A stretch of DNA of 64,000 nucleotides from Skeletonema tropicum (Eukaryota; Bacillariophyta; Thalassiosirophyceae; Thalassiosirales; Thalassiosiraceae). Position 1 is the first letter of the stretch; every line of letters begins with the position of its first letter. The notes below the pieces were generated by a model that saw only the letters and a program-made list of their open reading frames with translations, ran no database searches and was not told the DNA's origin. The stretch is from contig CM074127.1 of assembly GCA_037178625.1 (NCBI GenBank), positions 1 through 64,000 of the forward strand, read 5' to 3'. Made by a program: the position numbers and the translations under genes. Shown piece after piece: positions 1 through 14,667 of this stretch.

Positions 1-2070
1 CATCCAACGCTGCGCTGAAGAACGTTAAAGGAGGAGGAGTGTGATCCAGACAGTTGGCACATGGAAGATCCATAGTTAATTAACAGAGCTCGGCCCTCGC
101 ACAACACACTTCCTTTATCATCGATGTGTTCATGATTGGTTCATTGTGGCGAGCGGGTGATTGGTTGGAACGATAGTGTAGTAGCCATGGTGCGGTGTTA
201 GTTGTGTGTTGATGTTTTGGATCTTTTTGTGATGGTGCGACATCATCATTCACTCACCTTCTCAATCACTCACCAACACTCAACACCATCACAACCACAA
301 CGAACCATGCTAATAATGCTACTCGTACTCGTACCAACCAATCACCCACTCGCCAGCGTAGCGTGCCAACAATTCATTGATCTTACCTGATCTACGTTAA
401 GTGTCTTCAGCGAAGCGTTTGATGAGTCCATACCAACCTTCTGCTCATCCAGTAAAGGAAGTGTCTTGTGTGAGGGCTGAGCGGTACGATAGCGAGGAAC
501 TCTATTGACTATGGATCTTCGTCCGTACCAACTGTCTGGAACTCATCCTTCCTTAGCGGTCGCTTTTTGAGATCTTCGACCAATCAAGCTAGAATGAATC
601 TCATCTGATCTACAGCAGTGTCTTGCAAGGGCCTTGGCCGAGCAGTGATCATCATGGTATCGCCGATCTATACAGCAGAGTATTTTGGAATCTCGCACGT
701 AACAATAATTATTGTCATGGACGGTGCTGATCGTCTAGGAGTGTGTGATTATTGTATTAATTGATAGCGCTTGAGACGAGGATTCGAATGGTTGTGTCAT
801 TGTCATTGCTATCTATCTACGGAGGCCGAGCTGTGTTTATATTGGATGGATTTGGATTGTCGATCTGGATCTGGGGCCCAGTATTCAGTATTGTAGTCGG
901 ATTGTAGACCCCTCTCGAGTTGAGTCGATTGACAAAAGATCAATATTTGGCCTTGCAACTGCAACTAATCGATAGAGCGCAACGACAGCTTGCGAATACT
1001 GGTCGAATCGTATCAATCCGATGGAATGGAGAGGACAAGAGTTATGGATGGATTACTATTACTGAATCTGAATGGTCGGTGAGCAAAGAGGGGGGATAGT
1101 GTTTACGTTTACTTTGGTTACTTAGTTATATTCATATTACATTATTACTTGAATGTCCATGTCCATCTACCATCATCTATCTCCTATCTCTCCAACCATA
1201 CCATACCTCTCAATCTCAATATAATCCACCCACGTGTTGAGCATCCGACAAACAGCCCACCAAATGATGATCGGAATCCATCATGGATGATTCGCCTTCG
1301 AAAGCCGTCATTAAGCTTAGCTTTCCTCCTCCTCCTCCGTTGCTGTTGCCGCCACCACTTCCTCTTCCACCAATCCCCCGTCTCATTGTTGATGAATGCC
1401 TCTTGCGTTGATTCCGAAGTACAGATGCAGCATGACGAGCTGATATCCTGAGGTGGTTGTTTGTGTCTCCTCTCCGCTGACGGATTGTTTGTGGAGGGCG
1501 TAGAGTTCGAGACGGTCGCGGTTGGGTCATCATAATTCAATTTCAATTCAATTCTTCGTCAATATCTTGGCTTCTCCCCGTCCAATGAAGACGATGAGTG
1601 TCGTTTTGGAAAGCTCTCATCTAGCTCTATCGATCGTTGATATTACCATGGCCAAATAATCGATCTGTTGCCATCCAATCGATCCGGTTAAAAACGGGGT
1701 AACAGAGTTAGAGCTCGGCCAAATCATCTGGCTTGACATAGATAATTCCACCAATAGAGTCCAAGTAATAATCCAATTTGACACATTGACCACCGCTGGA
1801 ATCGTCTCCTCAAGCTCTATCGATTAGTACCATAATCAGCATTACCACTGCCGCCGTCAAAATGTCAAGGCCCTCGCAAATACTGTGAAGGACGGAGGCG
1901 AAGATCCACACTAATAATCACAGCTCGATCTCAAAAAGCGACCACTTTAATGCGGCGGGCTCCAGACAGTTGGCACCAGCGCATCCAATAATAAACAGTG
2001 CTCGGGCAGGGGCCCTCGCCAAACACACTCCCTTCAATGCAGTGCCGTCAATGATAGGTTGGCACGGACG
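1..2070 (+). repeat. Monomer copy 1 (2070 bp)
   Basis: Matches the 2067-bp consensus except for three extra bases near the right end: one A in gccaaataatcg (about 1657) and an AG in aacagagttag (about 1706). It carries the long form of the 888-904 variant (gtagtcggattg) and the gcgcaacg form near 981. Confidence 0.95.
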
Positions 2071-4147
2071 CATCCAACGCTGCGCTGAAGAACGTTAAAG
2101 GAGGAGGAGTGTGATCCAGACAGTTGGCACATGGAAGATCCATAGTTAATTAACAGAGCTCGGCCCTCGCACAACACACTTCCTTTATCATCGATGTGTT
2201 CATGATTGGTTCATTGTGGCGAGCGGGTGATTGGTTGGAACGATAGTGTAGTAGCCATGGTGCGGTGTTAGTTGTGTGTTGATGTTTTGGATCTTTTTGT
2301 GATGGTGCGACATCATCATTTCACTCACCTTCTCAATCACTCACCAACACTCAACACCATCACAACCACAACGAACCATGCTAATAATGCTACTCGTACT
2401 CGTACCAACCAATCACCCACTCGCCAGCGTAGCGTGCCAACAATTCATTGATCTTACCTGATCTACGTTAAGTGTCTTCAGCGAAGCGTTTGATGAGTCC
2501 ATACCAACCTTCTGCTCATCCAGTAAAGGAAGTGTCTTGTGTGAGGGCTGAGCGGTACGATAGCGAGGAACTCTATTGACTATGGATCTTCGTCCGTACC
2601 AACTGTCTGGAACTCATCCTTCCTTAGCGGTCGCTTTTTGAGATCTTCGACCAATCAAGCTAGAATGAATCTCATCTGATCTACAGCAGTGTCTTGCAAG
2701 GGCCTTGGCCGAGCAAGTGATCATCATGGTATCGCCGATCTATACAGCAGAGTATTTTGGAATCTCGCACGTAACAATAATTATTGTCATGGACGGTGCT
2801 GATCGTCTAGGAGTGTGTGATTATTGTATTAATTGATAGCGCTTGAGACGAGGATTCGAATGGTTGTGTCATTGTCATTGCTATCTATCTACGGAGGCCG
2901 AGCTGTGTTTATATTGGATGGATTTGGATTGTCGATCTGGATCTGGGGCCCAGTATTCAGTATTGTGTCGGATTGTAGACCCCTCTCGAGTTGAGTCGTC
3001 GATTGACAAAAGATCAATATTTGGCCTTGCAACTGCAACTAATCGATAGAGCGCAACGACAGCTTGCGAATACTGGTCGAATCGTATCAATCCGATGGAA
3101 TGGAGAGGACAAGAGTTATGGATGGATTACTATTACTGAATCTGAATGGTCGGTGAGCAAAGAGGGGGGATAGTGTTTACGTTTACTTTGGTTACTTAGT
3201 TATATTCATATTACATTATTACTTGAATGTCCATGTCCATCTACCATCATCTATCTCCTATCTCTCCAACCATACCATACCTCTCAATCTCAATATAATC
3301 CACCCACGTGTTGAGCATCCGACAAACAGCCCACCAAATGATGATCGGAATCCATCATGGATGATTCGCCTTCGAAAGCCGTCATTAAGCTTAGCTTTCC
3401 TCCTCCTCCTCCGTTGCTGTTGCCGCCACCACTTCCTCTTCCACCAATCCCCCGTCTCATTGTTGATGAATGCCTCTTGCGTTGATTCCGAAGTACAGAT
3501 GCAGCATGACGAGCTGATATCCTGAGGTGGTTGTTTGTGTCTCCTCTCCGCTGACGGATTGTTTGTGGAGGGCGTAGAGTTCGAGACGGTCGCGGTTGGG
3601 TCATCATAATTCAATTTCAATTCAATTCTTCGTCAATATCTTGGCTTCTCCCCGTCCAATGAAGACGATGAGTGTCGTTTTGGAAAGCTTCTCATCTAGC
3701 TCTATCGATCGTTGATATTACCATGGCCAAATATCGGATCTGTGTTGCCATCCAATCGATCCGGTTAAAAACGGGGTAACAGTTAGAGCTCGGCCAAATC
3801 ATCTGGCTTGACATAGATAATTCCACCAATAGAGTCCAAGTAATAATCCAATTTGACACATTGACCACCGCTGGAATCGTCTCCTCAAGCTCTATCGATT
3901 AGTACCATAATCAGCATTACCACTGGCCGCCGTCAAAATGTCAAGGCCCTCGCAAATACTGTGAAGGACGGAGGCGAAGATCCACACTAATAATCACAGC
4001 TCGATCTCAAAAAGCGAACCACTTTAATGCGGCGGGCTCCAGACAGTTGGCACCAGCGCATCCAATAATAAACAGTGCTCGGGCAGGGGCCCTCGCCAAA
4101 CACACTCCCTTCAATGCAGTGCCGTCAATGATAGGTTGGCACGGACG
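2071..4147 (+). repeat. Monomer copy 2 (2077 bp)
   Basis: Net +10 against consensus, made of scattered small indels: an extra T in catcatttcact, an extra A in gagcaagtg, tattgtgtcgg for tattgtagtcgg, a GTC duplication in gagtcgtcgatt, aagcttctc, tcggatctgtgttgcc, ctggccgcc and gcgaacc. Long variant, gcgcaacg. Confidence 0.95.
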
Positions 4148-6225
4148 CATCCAACGCTGCGCTGAAGAACGTTAAAGGAGGAGGAGTGTGATCCAGACAG
4201 TTGGCACATGGAAGATCCATAGTTAATTAACAGGAGCTCGGCCCTCGCACAACACACTTCCTTTATCATCGATGTGTTCATGATTGGTTCATTGTGGCGA
4301 AGCGGGTGATTGGTTGGAACGATAGTGTGTAGTAGCCATGGTGCGGTGTTAGTTGTGTGTTGATGTTTTGGATCTTTTTGTGATGGTGCGACATCATCAT
4401 TCACTCACCTTCTCAATCACTCACCAACACTCAACACCATCACAACCACAACGAACCATGCTAATAATGCTACTCGTACTCGTACCAACCAATCACCACC
4501 CACTCGCCAGCGTAGCGTGCCAACAATTCATTGATCTTACCTGATCTACGTTAAGTGTCTTCAGCGAAGCGTTTGATGAGTCCATACCAACCTTCTGCTC
4601 ATCCAGTAAAGGAAGTGTCTTGTGTGAGGGCTGAGCGGTACGATAGCGAGGAACTCTATTGACTATGGATCTTCGTCCGTACCAACTGTCTGGAACTCAT
4701 CCTTCCTTAGCGGTCGCTTTTTGAGATCTTCGACCAATCAAGCTAGAATGAATCTCATCTGATCCTACAGCAGTGTCTTGCAAGGGCCTTGGCCGAGCAG
4801 TGATCATCATGGTATCGCCGATCTATACAGCAGAGTATTTTGGAATCTCGCACGTAACAATAATTATTGTCATGGACGGTGCTGATCGTCTAGGAGTGTG
4901 TGATTATTGTATTAATTGATAGCGCTTGAGACGAGGATTCGAATGGTTGTGTCATTGTCATTGCTATCTATCTACGGAGGCCGAGCTGTGTTTATATTGG
5001 ATGGATTTGGATTGTCGATCTGGATCTGGGGCCCAGTATTCAGTATTGTAGTTCGGATTGTAGGACCCCTCTCGAGTTGAGTCGATTGACAAAAGATCAA
5101 TATTTGCCTGCAACTGCAACTAATCGATAGAGCGCAACGACAGCTTGCGAATACTGGTCGAATCGTATCAATCCGATGGAATGGAGAGGACAAGAGTTAT
5201 GGATGGATTACTATTACTGAATCTGAATGGTCGGTGAGCAAAGAGGGGGGATAGTGTTTACGTTTACTTTGGTTACTTAGTTATATTCATATTACATTAT
5301 TACTTGAATGTCCATGTCCATCTACCATCATCTATCTCCTATCTCTCCAACCATACCATACCTCTCAATCTCAATATAATCCACCCACGTGTTGAGCATC
5401 CGACAAACAGCCCACCAAATGATGATCGGAATCCATCATGGATGATTCGCCTTCGAAAGCCGTCATTAAGCTTAGCTTTCCTCCTCCTCCTCCGTTGCTG
5501 TTGCCGCCACCACTTCCTCTTCCCACCAATCCCCCGTCTCATTGTTGATGAATGCCTCTTGCGTTGATTCCGAAGTACAGATGCAGCATGACGAGCTGAT
5601 ATCCTGAGGTGGTTGTTTGTGTCTCCTCTCCGCTGACGGATTGTTTGTGGAGGGCGTAGAGTTCGAGACGGTCGCGGTTGGGTCATCATAATTCAATTTC
5701 AATTCAATTCTTCGTCAATATCTTGGCTTCTCCCCGTCCAATGAAGACGATGAGTGTCGTTTTGGAAAGCTCTCATCTAGCTCTATCGATCGTTGATATT
5801 ACCATGGCCAAATATCGATCTGTTGCCATCCAATCGATCCGGTTAAAAACGGGGTAACAGTTAGAGCTCGGCCAAATCATCTGGCTTGACATTAGATAAT
5901 TCCACCAATAGAGTCCAAGTAATAATCCAATTTGACACATTGACCACCGCTGGAATCGTCTCCTCAAGCTCTATCGATTAGTACCATAATCAGCATTACC
6001 ACTGCCGCCGTCAAAATGTCAAGGCCCTCGCAAATACTGTGAAGGACGGAGGCGAAGATCCACACTAATAATCACAGCTCGATCTCAAAAAGCGACCACT
6101 TTAATGCGGCGGGCTCCAAGACAGTTGGCACCAGCGCATCCAATAATAAACAGTGCTCGGGCAGGGGCCCTCGCCAAACACACTCCCTTCAATGCAGTGC
6201 CGTCAATGATAGGTTGGCACGGACG
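4148..6225 (+). repeat. Monomer copy 3 (2078 bp)
   Basis: Net +11. Extra bases in aacaggagctc, ggcgaagcg, agtgtgtagtag, atcaccacccact, gatcctacag, gtagttcgg, taggacccc, cttcccacc, gacattagat and ctccaagac; two bases missing in tatttgcctgc. The indel in cttcccacc shifts the frame of every small ORF of the core. Confidence 0.95.
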
Positions 6226-8310
6226 CATCCAACGCTGCGCTGAAGAACGTTAAAGGAGGAGGAGTGTGATCCAGACAGTTGGCACATGGAAGATCCATAG
6301 TTAATTAACAGAGCTCGGCCCTCGCACAACACACTTCCTTTATCATCCGATGTGTTCATGATTGGTTCATTGTGGCGAGCGGGTGATTGGTTGGAACGAT
6401 AGTGTAGTAGCCATGGTGCGGTGTTAGTTGTGTGTTGATGTTTTGGATCTTTTTGTGATGGTGCGACATCATCATTCACTCACCTTCTCAATCACTCACC
6501 AACACTCAACACCATCACAACCACAACGAACCATGCTAATAATGCTACTCGTACTCGTACCAACCAATCACCCACTCGCCAGCGTAGCGTGCCAACAATT
6601 CATTGATCTTACCTGATCTACGTTAAGTGTCTTCAGCGAAGCGTTTGATGAGTCCATACCAACCTTCTGCTCATCCAGTAAAGGAAGTGTGTCTTGTGTG
6701 AGGGCTGAGCGGTACGATAGCGAGGAACTCTATTGACTATGGATCTTCGTCCGTACCAACTGTCTGGAACTCATCCTTCCTTAGCGGTCGCTTTTTGAGA
6801 TATCTTCCGACCAATCAAGCTAGAATGAATCTCTATCTATGCAGCAGTGTCTTGCAAGGGCCTTGGCCGAGCAGTGATCATCATGGTATCGCCGATCTAT
6901 ACAGCAGAGTATTTTGGAATCTCGCACGTAACAATAATTATTGTCATGGACGGTGCTGATCGTCTAGGAGTGTGTGATTATTGTATTAATTGATAGCGCT
7001 TGAGACGAGGATTCGAATGGTTGTGTCATTGTCATTGCTATCTATCTACGGAGGCCGAGCCTGTGTTTATATTGGATGGATTTGGAATTGTCGATCTGGA
7101 TCTGGGGCCCAGTAGTTTCAGTATTGTAGTCGGATTGTAGACCCTCTCGAAGTTGAGTCGATTGACAAAAGATCAATATTTGGCCTTGCAACTGCAACTA
7201 ATCGATAGAGCGCAACGACAGCTTGCGAATACTGGTCGAATCGTATCAATCCGATGGAATGGAGAGGACAAGAGTTATGGATGGATTACTATTACTGAAT
7301 CTGAATGGTCGGTGAGCAAAGAGGGGGGATAGTGTTTACGTTTACTTTGGTTACCTTAGTTATATTCATATTACATTATTACTTGAATGTCCATGTCCAT
7401 CTACCATCATCTATCTCCTATCTCTCCAACCATACCATACCTCTCAATCTCAATATAATCCACCCGTGTTGAGCATCCGACAAACAGCCCACCAAATGAT
7501 GATCGGAATCCATCATGGATGATTCGCCTTCGAAAGCCGTCATTAAGCTTAGCTTTCCTCCTCCTCCTCCGTTGCTGTTGCCGCCACCACTTCCTCTTCC
7601 ACCAATCCCCCGTCTCATTGTTGATGAATGCCTCTTGCGTTGATTCCGAAGTACAGATGGCAGCATGACGAGCTGATATCCTGAGGTGGTTGTTTGTGTC
7701 TCCTCTCCGCTGACGGATTGTTTGTGGAGGGCGTAGAGTTCGAGACGGTCGCGGTTGGGTCATCATAATTCAATTTCAATTCAATTCTTCGTCAATATCT
7801 TGGCTTTCTCCCCGTCCAATGAAGACGATGAGTGTCGTTTTGGAAAGCTCTCATCTAGCTCTATCGATCGTTGATATTACCATGGCCAAATATCGATCTG
7901 TTGCCATCCAATCGATCCGGTTAAAAACGGGGTAACAGTTAGAGCTCGGCCAAATCATCTGGCTTGACATAGATAATTCCACCAATAGAGTCCAAAAGTA
8001 ATAATCCAATTTGACACATTGACCACCGCTGGAATCGTCTCCTCAAGCTCTATCGATTAGTACCATAATCAGCATTACCACTGCCGCCGTCAAAATGTCA
8101 AGGCCCTCGCAAATACTGTGAAGGACGGAGGCGAAGATCCACACTAATAATCACAGCTCGATCTCAAAAAGCGACCACTTTAATGCGGCGGGCTCCAGAC
8201 AGTTGGCACCAGCGCATCCAATAATAAAACAGTGCTCGGGCAGGGGCCCTCGCCACGCCAAACACACTCCCTTCAATGCAGTGTCGTCAATGATAGGTTG
8301 GCACGGACGG
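6226..8310 (+). repeat. Monomer copy 4 (2085 bp, longest)
   Basis: The most deviant copy by length, net +18. Changes include catccgatg, agtgtgtcttg, gagatatcttccgacc, a rearranged aatctctatctatgcagc, gagcctgtg, ggaattgtc, cagtagtttcag, accctctcgaagttg, loss of AC in cacccgtgttg, agatggcag, ggctttctc, ccaaaagta, aataaaacag, a 5-bp duplication in tcgccacgccaaac, and cggacggcatc. These are spread along the whole unit rather than clustered. Confidence 0.95.
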
Positions 8311-10381
8311 CATCCAACGCTGCGCTGAAGAACGTTAAAGGAGGAGGAGTGTGATCCAGACAGTTGGCACATGGAAGATCCATAGTTAATTAACAGAGCT
8401 CGGCCCTCGCACAACACACTTCCTTTATCATCGATGTGTTCATGATTGGTTCATTGTGGCGGAGCGGGTGATTGGTTGGAACGATAGTGTAGTAGCCATG
8501 GTGCGGTGTTAGTTGTGTGTTGATGTTTTGGATCTTTTTGTGATGGTGCGACATCATCATTCACTCACCTTCTCAATCACTCACCAACACTCAACACACC
8601 ATCACAACCACAACGAACCATGCTAATAATGCTACTCGTACTCGTACCAACCAATCACCCACTCGCCAGCGTAGCGTGGCCAACAATTCATTGATCTTAC
8701 CTGATCTACGTTAAGTGTCTTCAGCGAAGCGTTTGATGAGTCCATACCAACCTTCTGCTCATCCAGTAAAGGAAGTGTCTTGTGTGAGGGCTGAGCGGTA
8801 CGATAGCGAGGAACTCTATTGACTATGGATCTTCGTCCGTACCAACTGTCTGGAACTCATCCTTCCTTAGCGGTCGCTTTTTGAGATCTTCGACCAATCA
8901 AGCTAGAATGAATCTCATCTGATCTACAGCAGTGTCTTGCAAGGGCCTTGGCCGAGCAGTGATCATCATGGTATCGCCGATCTATACAGCAGAGTATTTT
9001 GGAATCTCGCACGTAACAATAATTATTGTCATGGACGGTGCTGATCGTCTAGGAGTGTGTGATTATTGTATTAATTGATAGCGCTTGAGACGAGGATTCG
9101 AATGGTTGTGTCATTGTCATTGCTATCTATCTACGGAGGCCGAGCTGTGTTTATATTGGATGGATTTGGATTGTCGATCTGGATCTGGGGCCCAGTATTC
9201 AGTATTAGTCGGATTGTAGACCCCTCTCGAGTTGAGTCGATTGACAAAAGATCAATATTTGGCCTTGCAACTGCAACTAATCGATAGAGCGCTAACGACA
9301 GCTTGCGAATACTGGTCGAATCGTATCAATCCGATGGAATGGAGAGGACAAGAGTTATGGATGGATTACTATTACTGAATCTGAATGGTCGGTGAGCAAA
9401 GAGGGGGGATAGTGTTTACGTTTACTTTGGTTACTTAGTTATATTCATATTACATTATTACTTGAATGTCCATGTCCATCTACCATCATCTATCTCCTAT
9501 CTCTCCAACCATACCATACCTCTCAATCTCAATATAATCCACCCACGTGTTGAGCATCCGACAAACAGCCCACCAAATGATGATCGGAATCCATCATGGA
9601 TGATTCGCCTTCGAAAGCCGTCATTAAGCTTAGCTTTCCTCCTCCTCCTCCGTTGCTGTTGCCGCCACCACTTCCTCTTCCACCAATCCCCCGTCTCATT
9701 GTTGATGAATGCCTCTTGCGTTGATTCCGAAGTACAGATGCAGCATGACGAGCTGATATCCTGAGGTGGTTGTTTGTGTCTCCTCTCCGCTGACGGATTG
9801 TTTGTGGAGGGCGTAGAGTTCGAGACGGTCGCGGTTGGGTCATCATAATTCAATTTCAATTCAATTCTTCGTCAATATCTTGGCTTCTCCCCGTCCAATG
9901 AAGACGATGAGTGTCGTTTTGGAAAGCTCTCATCTAGCTCTATCGATCGTTGATATTACCATGGCCAAATATCGATCTGTTGCCATCCAATCGATCCGGT
10001 TAAAAAACGGGGTAACAGTTAGAGCTCGGCCAAATCATCTGGCTTGACATAGATAATTCCACCAATAGAGTCCAAGTAATAATCCAATTTGACACATTGA
10101 CCACCGCTGGAATCGTCTCCTCAAGCTCTATCGATTAGTACCATAATCAGCATTACCACTGCCGCCGTCAAAATGTCAAGGCCCTCGCAAATACTGTGAA
10201 GGACGGAGGCGAAGATCCACACTAATAATCACAGCTCGATCTCAAAAAGCGACCACTTTAATGCGGCGGGCTCCAGACAGTTGGCACCAGCGCATCCAAT
10301 AATAAACAGTGCTCGGGCAGGGGCCCTCGCCAAACACACTCCCTTCAATGCAGTGCCGTCAATGATAGGTTGGCACGGACG
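8311..10381 (+). repeat. Monomer copy 5 (2071 bp)
   Basis: Net +4: ggcggagcg, caacacaccatc, cgtggccaac, tattagtcgg (two bases short of the long form), gcgctaacg and one extra A in the run of ggttaaaaaacgg. It shares the unusual gcgctaacg site only with copy 6, marking these neighbours as close relatives. Confidence 0.95.
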
Positions 10382-12448
10382 CATCCAACGCTGCGCTGAA
10401 GAACGTTAAAGGAGGAGGAGTGTGATCCAGACAGTTGGCACATGGAAGATCCATAGTTAATTAACAGAGCTCGGCCCTCGCACAACACACTTCCTTTATC
10501 ATCGATGTGTTCATGATTGGTTCATTGTGGCGAGCGGGTGATTGGTTGGAACGATAGTGTAGTAGCCATGGTGCGGTGTTAGTTGTGTGTTGATGTTTTG
10601 GATCTTTTTTGTGATGGTGCGACATCATCATTCACTCACCTTCTCAATCACTCACCAACACTCAACACCATCACAACCACAACGAACCATGCTAATAATG
10701 CTACTCGTACTCGTACCAACCAATCACCCACTCGCCAGCGTAGCGTGCCAACAATTCATTGATCTTACCTGATCTACGTTAAGTGTCTTCAGCGAAGCGT
10801 TTGATGAGTCCATACCAACCTTCTGCTCATCCAGTAAAGGAAGTGTCTTGTGTGAGGGCTGAGCGGTACGATAGCGAGGAACTCTATTGACTATGGATCT
10901 TCGTCCGTACCAACTGTCTGGAACTCATCCTTCCTTAGCGGTCGCTTTTTGAGATCTTCGACCAATCAAGCTAGAATGAATCTCATCTGATCTACAGCAG
11001 TGTCTTGCAAGGGCCTTGGCCGAGCAGTGATCATCATGGTATCGCCGATCTATACAGCAGAGTATTTTGGAATCTCGCACGTAACAATAATTATTGTCAT
11101 GGACGGTGCTGATCGTCTAGGAGTGTGTGATTATTGTATTAATTGATAGCGCTTGAGACGAGGATTCGAATGGTTGTGTCATTGTCATTGCTATCTATCT
11201 ACGGAGGCCGAGCTGTGTTTATATTGGATGGATTTGGATTGTCGATCTGGATCTGGGGCCCAGTATTCAGTATTGTCGGATTGTAGACCCCTCTCGAGTT
11301 GAGTCGATTGACAAAAGATCAATATTTGGCCTTGCAACTGCAACTAATCGATAGAGCGCTAACGACAGCTTGCGAATACTGGTCGAATCGTATCAATCCG
11401 ATGGAATGGAGAGGACAAGAGTTATGGATGGATTACTATTACTGAATCTGAATGGTCGGTGAGCAAAGAGGGGGGATAGTGTTTACGTTTACTTTGGTTA
11501 CTTAGTTATATTCATATTACATTATTACTTGAATGTCCATGTCCATCTACCATCATCTATCTCCTATCTCTCCAACCATACCATACCTCTCAATCTCAAT
11601 ATAATCCACCCACGTGTTGAGCATCCGACAAACAGCCCACCAAATGATGATCGGAATCCATCATGGATGATTCGCCTTCGAAAGCCGTCATTTAAGCTTA
11701 GCTTTCCTCCTCCTCCTCCGTTGCTGTTGCCGCCACCACTTCCTCTTCCACCAATCCCCCGTCTCATTGTTGATGAATGCCTCTTGCGTTGATTCCGAAG
11801 TACAGATGCAGCATGACGAGCTGATATCCTGAGGTGGTTGTTTGTGTCTCCTCTCCGCTGACGGATTGTTTGTGGAGGGCGTAGAGTTCGAGACGGTCGC
11901 GGTTGGGTCATCATAATTCAATTTCAATTCAATTCTTCGTCAATATCTTGGCTTCTCCCCGTCCAATGAAGACGATGAGTGTCGTTTTGGAAAGCTCTCA
12001 TCTAGCTCTATCGATCGTTGATATTACCATGGCCAAATATCGATCTGTTGCCATCCAATCGATCCGGTTAAAAACGGGGTAACAGTTAGAGCTCGGCCAA
12101 ATCATCTGGCTTGACATAGATAATTCCACCAATAGAGTCCAAGTAATAATCCAATTTGACACATTGACCACCGCTGGAATCGTCTCCTCAAGCTCTATCG
12201 ATTAGTACCATAATCAGCATTACCACTGCCGCCGTCAAAATGTCAAGGCCCTCGCAAATACTGTGAAGGACGGAGGCGAAGATCCACACTAATAATCACA
12301 GCTCGATCTCAAAAAGCGACCACTTTAATGCGGCGGGCTCCAGACAGTTGGCACCAGCGCATCCAATAATAAACAGTGCTCGGGCAGGGGCCCTCGCCAA
12401 ACACACTCCCTTCAATGCAGTGCCGTCAATGATAGGTTGGCACGGACG
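10382..12448 (+). repeat. Monomer copy 6 (2067 bp)
   Basis: Same length as consensus but through compensating changes: one extra T in gatcttttttg, tattgtcgg (three bases short), gcgctaacg shared with copy 5, and one extra T in gtcatttaagc that breaks the antisense core ORFs. Confidence 0.95.
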
Positions 12449-14520
12449 CATCCAACGCTGCGCTGAAGAACGTTAAAGGAGGAGGAGTGTGATCCAGACA
12501 GTTGGCACATGGAAGATCCATAGTTAATTAACAGAGAGCTCGGCCCTCGCACAACACACTTCCTTTATCATCGATGTGTTCATGATTGGTTCATTGTGGC
12601 GAGCGGGTGATTGGTTGGAACGATAGTGTAGTAGCCATGGTGCGGTGTTAGTTGTGTGTTGATGTTTTGGATCTTTTTGTGATGGTGCGACATCATCATT
12701 CACTCACCTTCTCAATCACTCACCAACACTCAACACCATCACAACCACAACGAACCATGCTAATAATGCTACTCGTACTCGTACCAACCAATCACCCCAC
12801 TCGCCAGCGTAGCGTGCCAACAATTCATTGATCTTACCTGATCTACGTTAAGTGTCTTCAGCGAAGCGTTTGATGAGTCCATACCAACCTTCTGCTCATC
12901 CAGTAAAGGAAGTGTCTTGTGTGAGGGCTGAGCGGTACGATAGCGAGGAACTCTATTGACTATGGATCTTCGTCCGTACCAACTGTCTGGAACTCATCCT
13001 TCCTTAGCGGTCGCTTTTTGAGATCTTCGACCAATCAAGCTAGAATGAATCTCATCTGATCTACAGCAGTGTCTTGCAAGGGCCTTGGCCGAGCAGTGAT
13101 CATCATGGTATCGCCGATCTATACAGCAGAGTATTTTGGAATCTCGCACGTAACAATAATTATTGTCATGGACGGTGCTGATCGTCTAGGAGTGTGTGAT
13201 TATTGTATTAATTGATAGCGCTTGAGACGAGGATTCGAATGGTTGTGTCATTGTCATTGCTATCTATCTACGGAGGCCGAGCTGTGTTTATATTGGATGG
13301 ATTTGGATTGTCGATCTGGATCTGGGGCCCAGTATTCAGTATTGTAGTCGGATTGTAGACCCCTCTCGAGTTGAGTCGATTGACAAAAGATCAATATTTG
13401 GCCTTGCAACTGCAACTAATCGATAGAGCGCAACGACAGCTTGCGAATACTGGTCGAATCGTATCAATCCGATGGAATGGAGAGGACAAGAGTTATGGAT
13501 GGATTACTATTACTGAATCTGAATGGTCGGTGAGCAAAGAGGGGGGATAGTGTTTACGTTTACTTTGGTTACTTAGTTATATTCATATTACATTATTACT
13601 TGAATGTCCATGTCCATCTACCATCATCTATCTCCTATCTCTCCAACCATACCATACCTCTCAATCTCAATATAATCCACCCACGTGTTGAGCATCCGAC
13701 AAAACAGCCCACCAAATGATGATCGGAATCCATCATGGATGATTCGCCTTCGAAAGCCGTCATTAAGCTTAGCTTTCCTCCTCCTCCTCCGTTGCTGTTG
13801 CCGCCACCACTTCCTCTTCCACCAATCCCCCGTCTCATTGTTGATGAATGCCTCTTGCGTTGATTCCGAAGTACAGATGCAGCATGACGAGCTGATATCC
13901 TGAGGTGGTTGTTTGTGTCTCCTCTCCGCTGACGGATTGTTTGTGGAGGGCGTAGAGTTCGAGACGGTCGCGGTTGGGTCATCATAATTCAATTTCAATT
14001 CAATTCTTCGTCAATATCTTGGCTTCTCCCCGTCCAATGAAGACGATGAGTGTCGTTTTGGAAAGCTCTCATCTAGCTCTATCGATCGTTGATATTACCA
14101 TGGCCAAATATCGATCTGTTGCCATCCAATCGATCCGGTTAAAAACGGGGTAACAGTTAGAGCTCGGCCAAATCATCTGGCTTGACATAGATAATTCCAC
14201 CAATAGAGTCCAAGTAATAATCCAATTTGACACATTGACCACCGCTGGAATCGTCTCCTCAAGCTCTATCGATTAGTACCATAATCAGCATTACCACTGC
14301 CGCCGCGTCAAAATGTCAAGGCCCTCGCAAATACTGTGAAGGACGGAGGCGAAGATCCACACTAATAATCACAGCTCGATCTCAAAAAGCGACCACTTTA
14401 ATGCGGCGGGCTCCAGACAGTTGGCACCAGCGCATCCAATAATAAACAGTGCTCGGGCAGGGGCCCTCGCCAAACACACTCCTTCAATGCAGTGCCGTCA
14501 ATGATAGGTTGGCACGGACG
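12449..14520 (+). repeat. Monomer copy 7 (2072 bp)
   Basis: Net +5: AG duplication in acagagagctc, one extra C in atcaccccact, one extra A in gacaaaacag, CG duplication in gccgccgcgtc, and one C missing in cactccttcaatg. Long variant, gcgcaacg. Confidence 0.95.
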
Positions 14521-14667
14521 CATCCAACGCTGCGCTGAAGAACGTTAAAGGAGGAGGAGTGTGATCCAGACAGTTGGCACATGGAAGATCCATAGTTAAT
14601 TAACAGAGCTCGGCCCTCGCACAACACACTTCCTTTATCATCGATGTGTTCATGATTGGTTCATTGT

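Noticed and set aside
8151..8417. 88-residue antisense ORF with two similar Cys-rich halves
   Set aside because: Looks like a repeat protein, but the internal similarity follows from the 154-bp direct DNA repeat. The ORF is long only in copy 4/5, where indels join frames.
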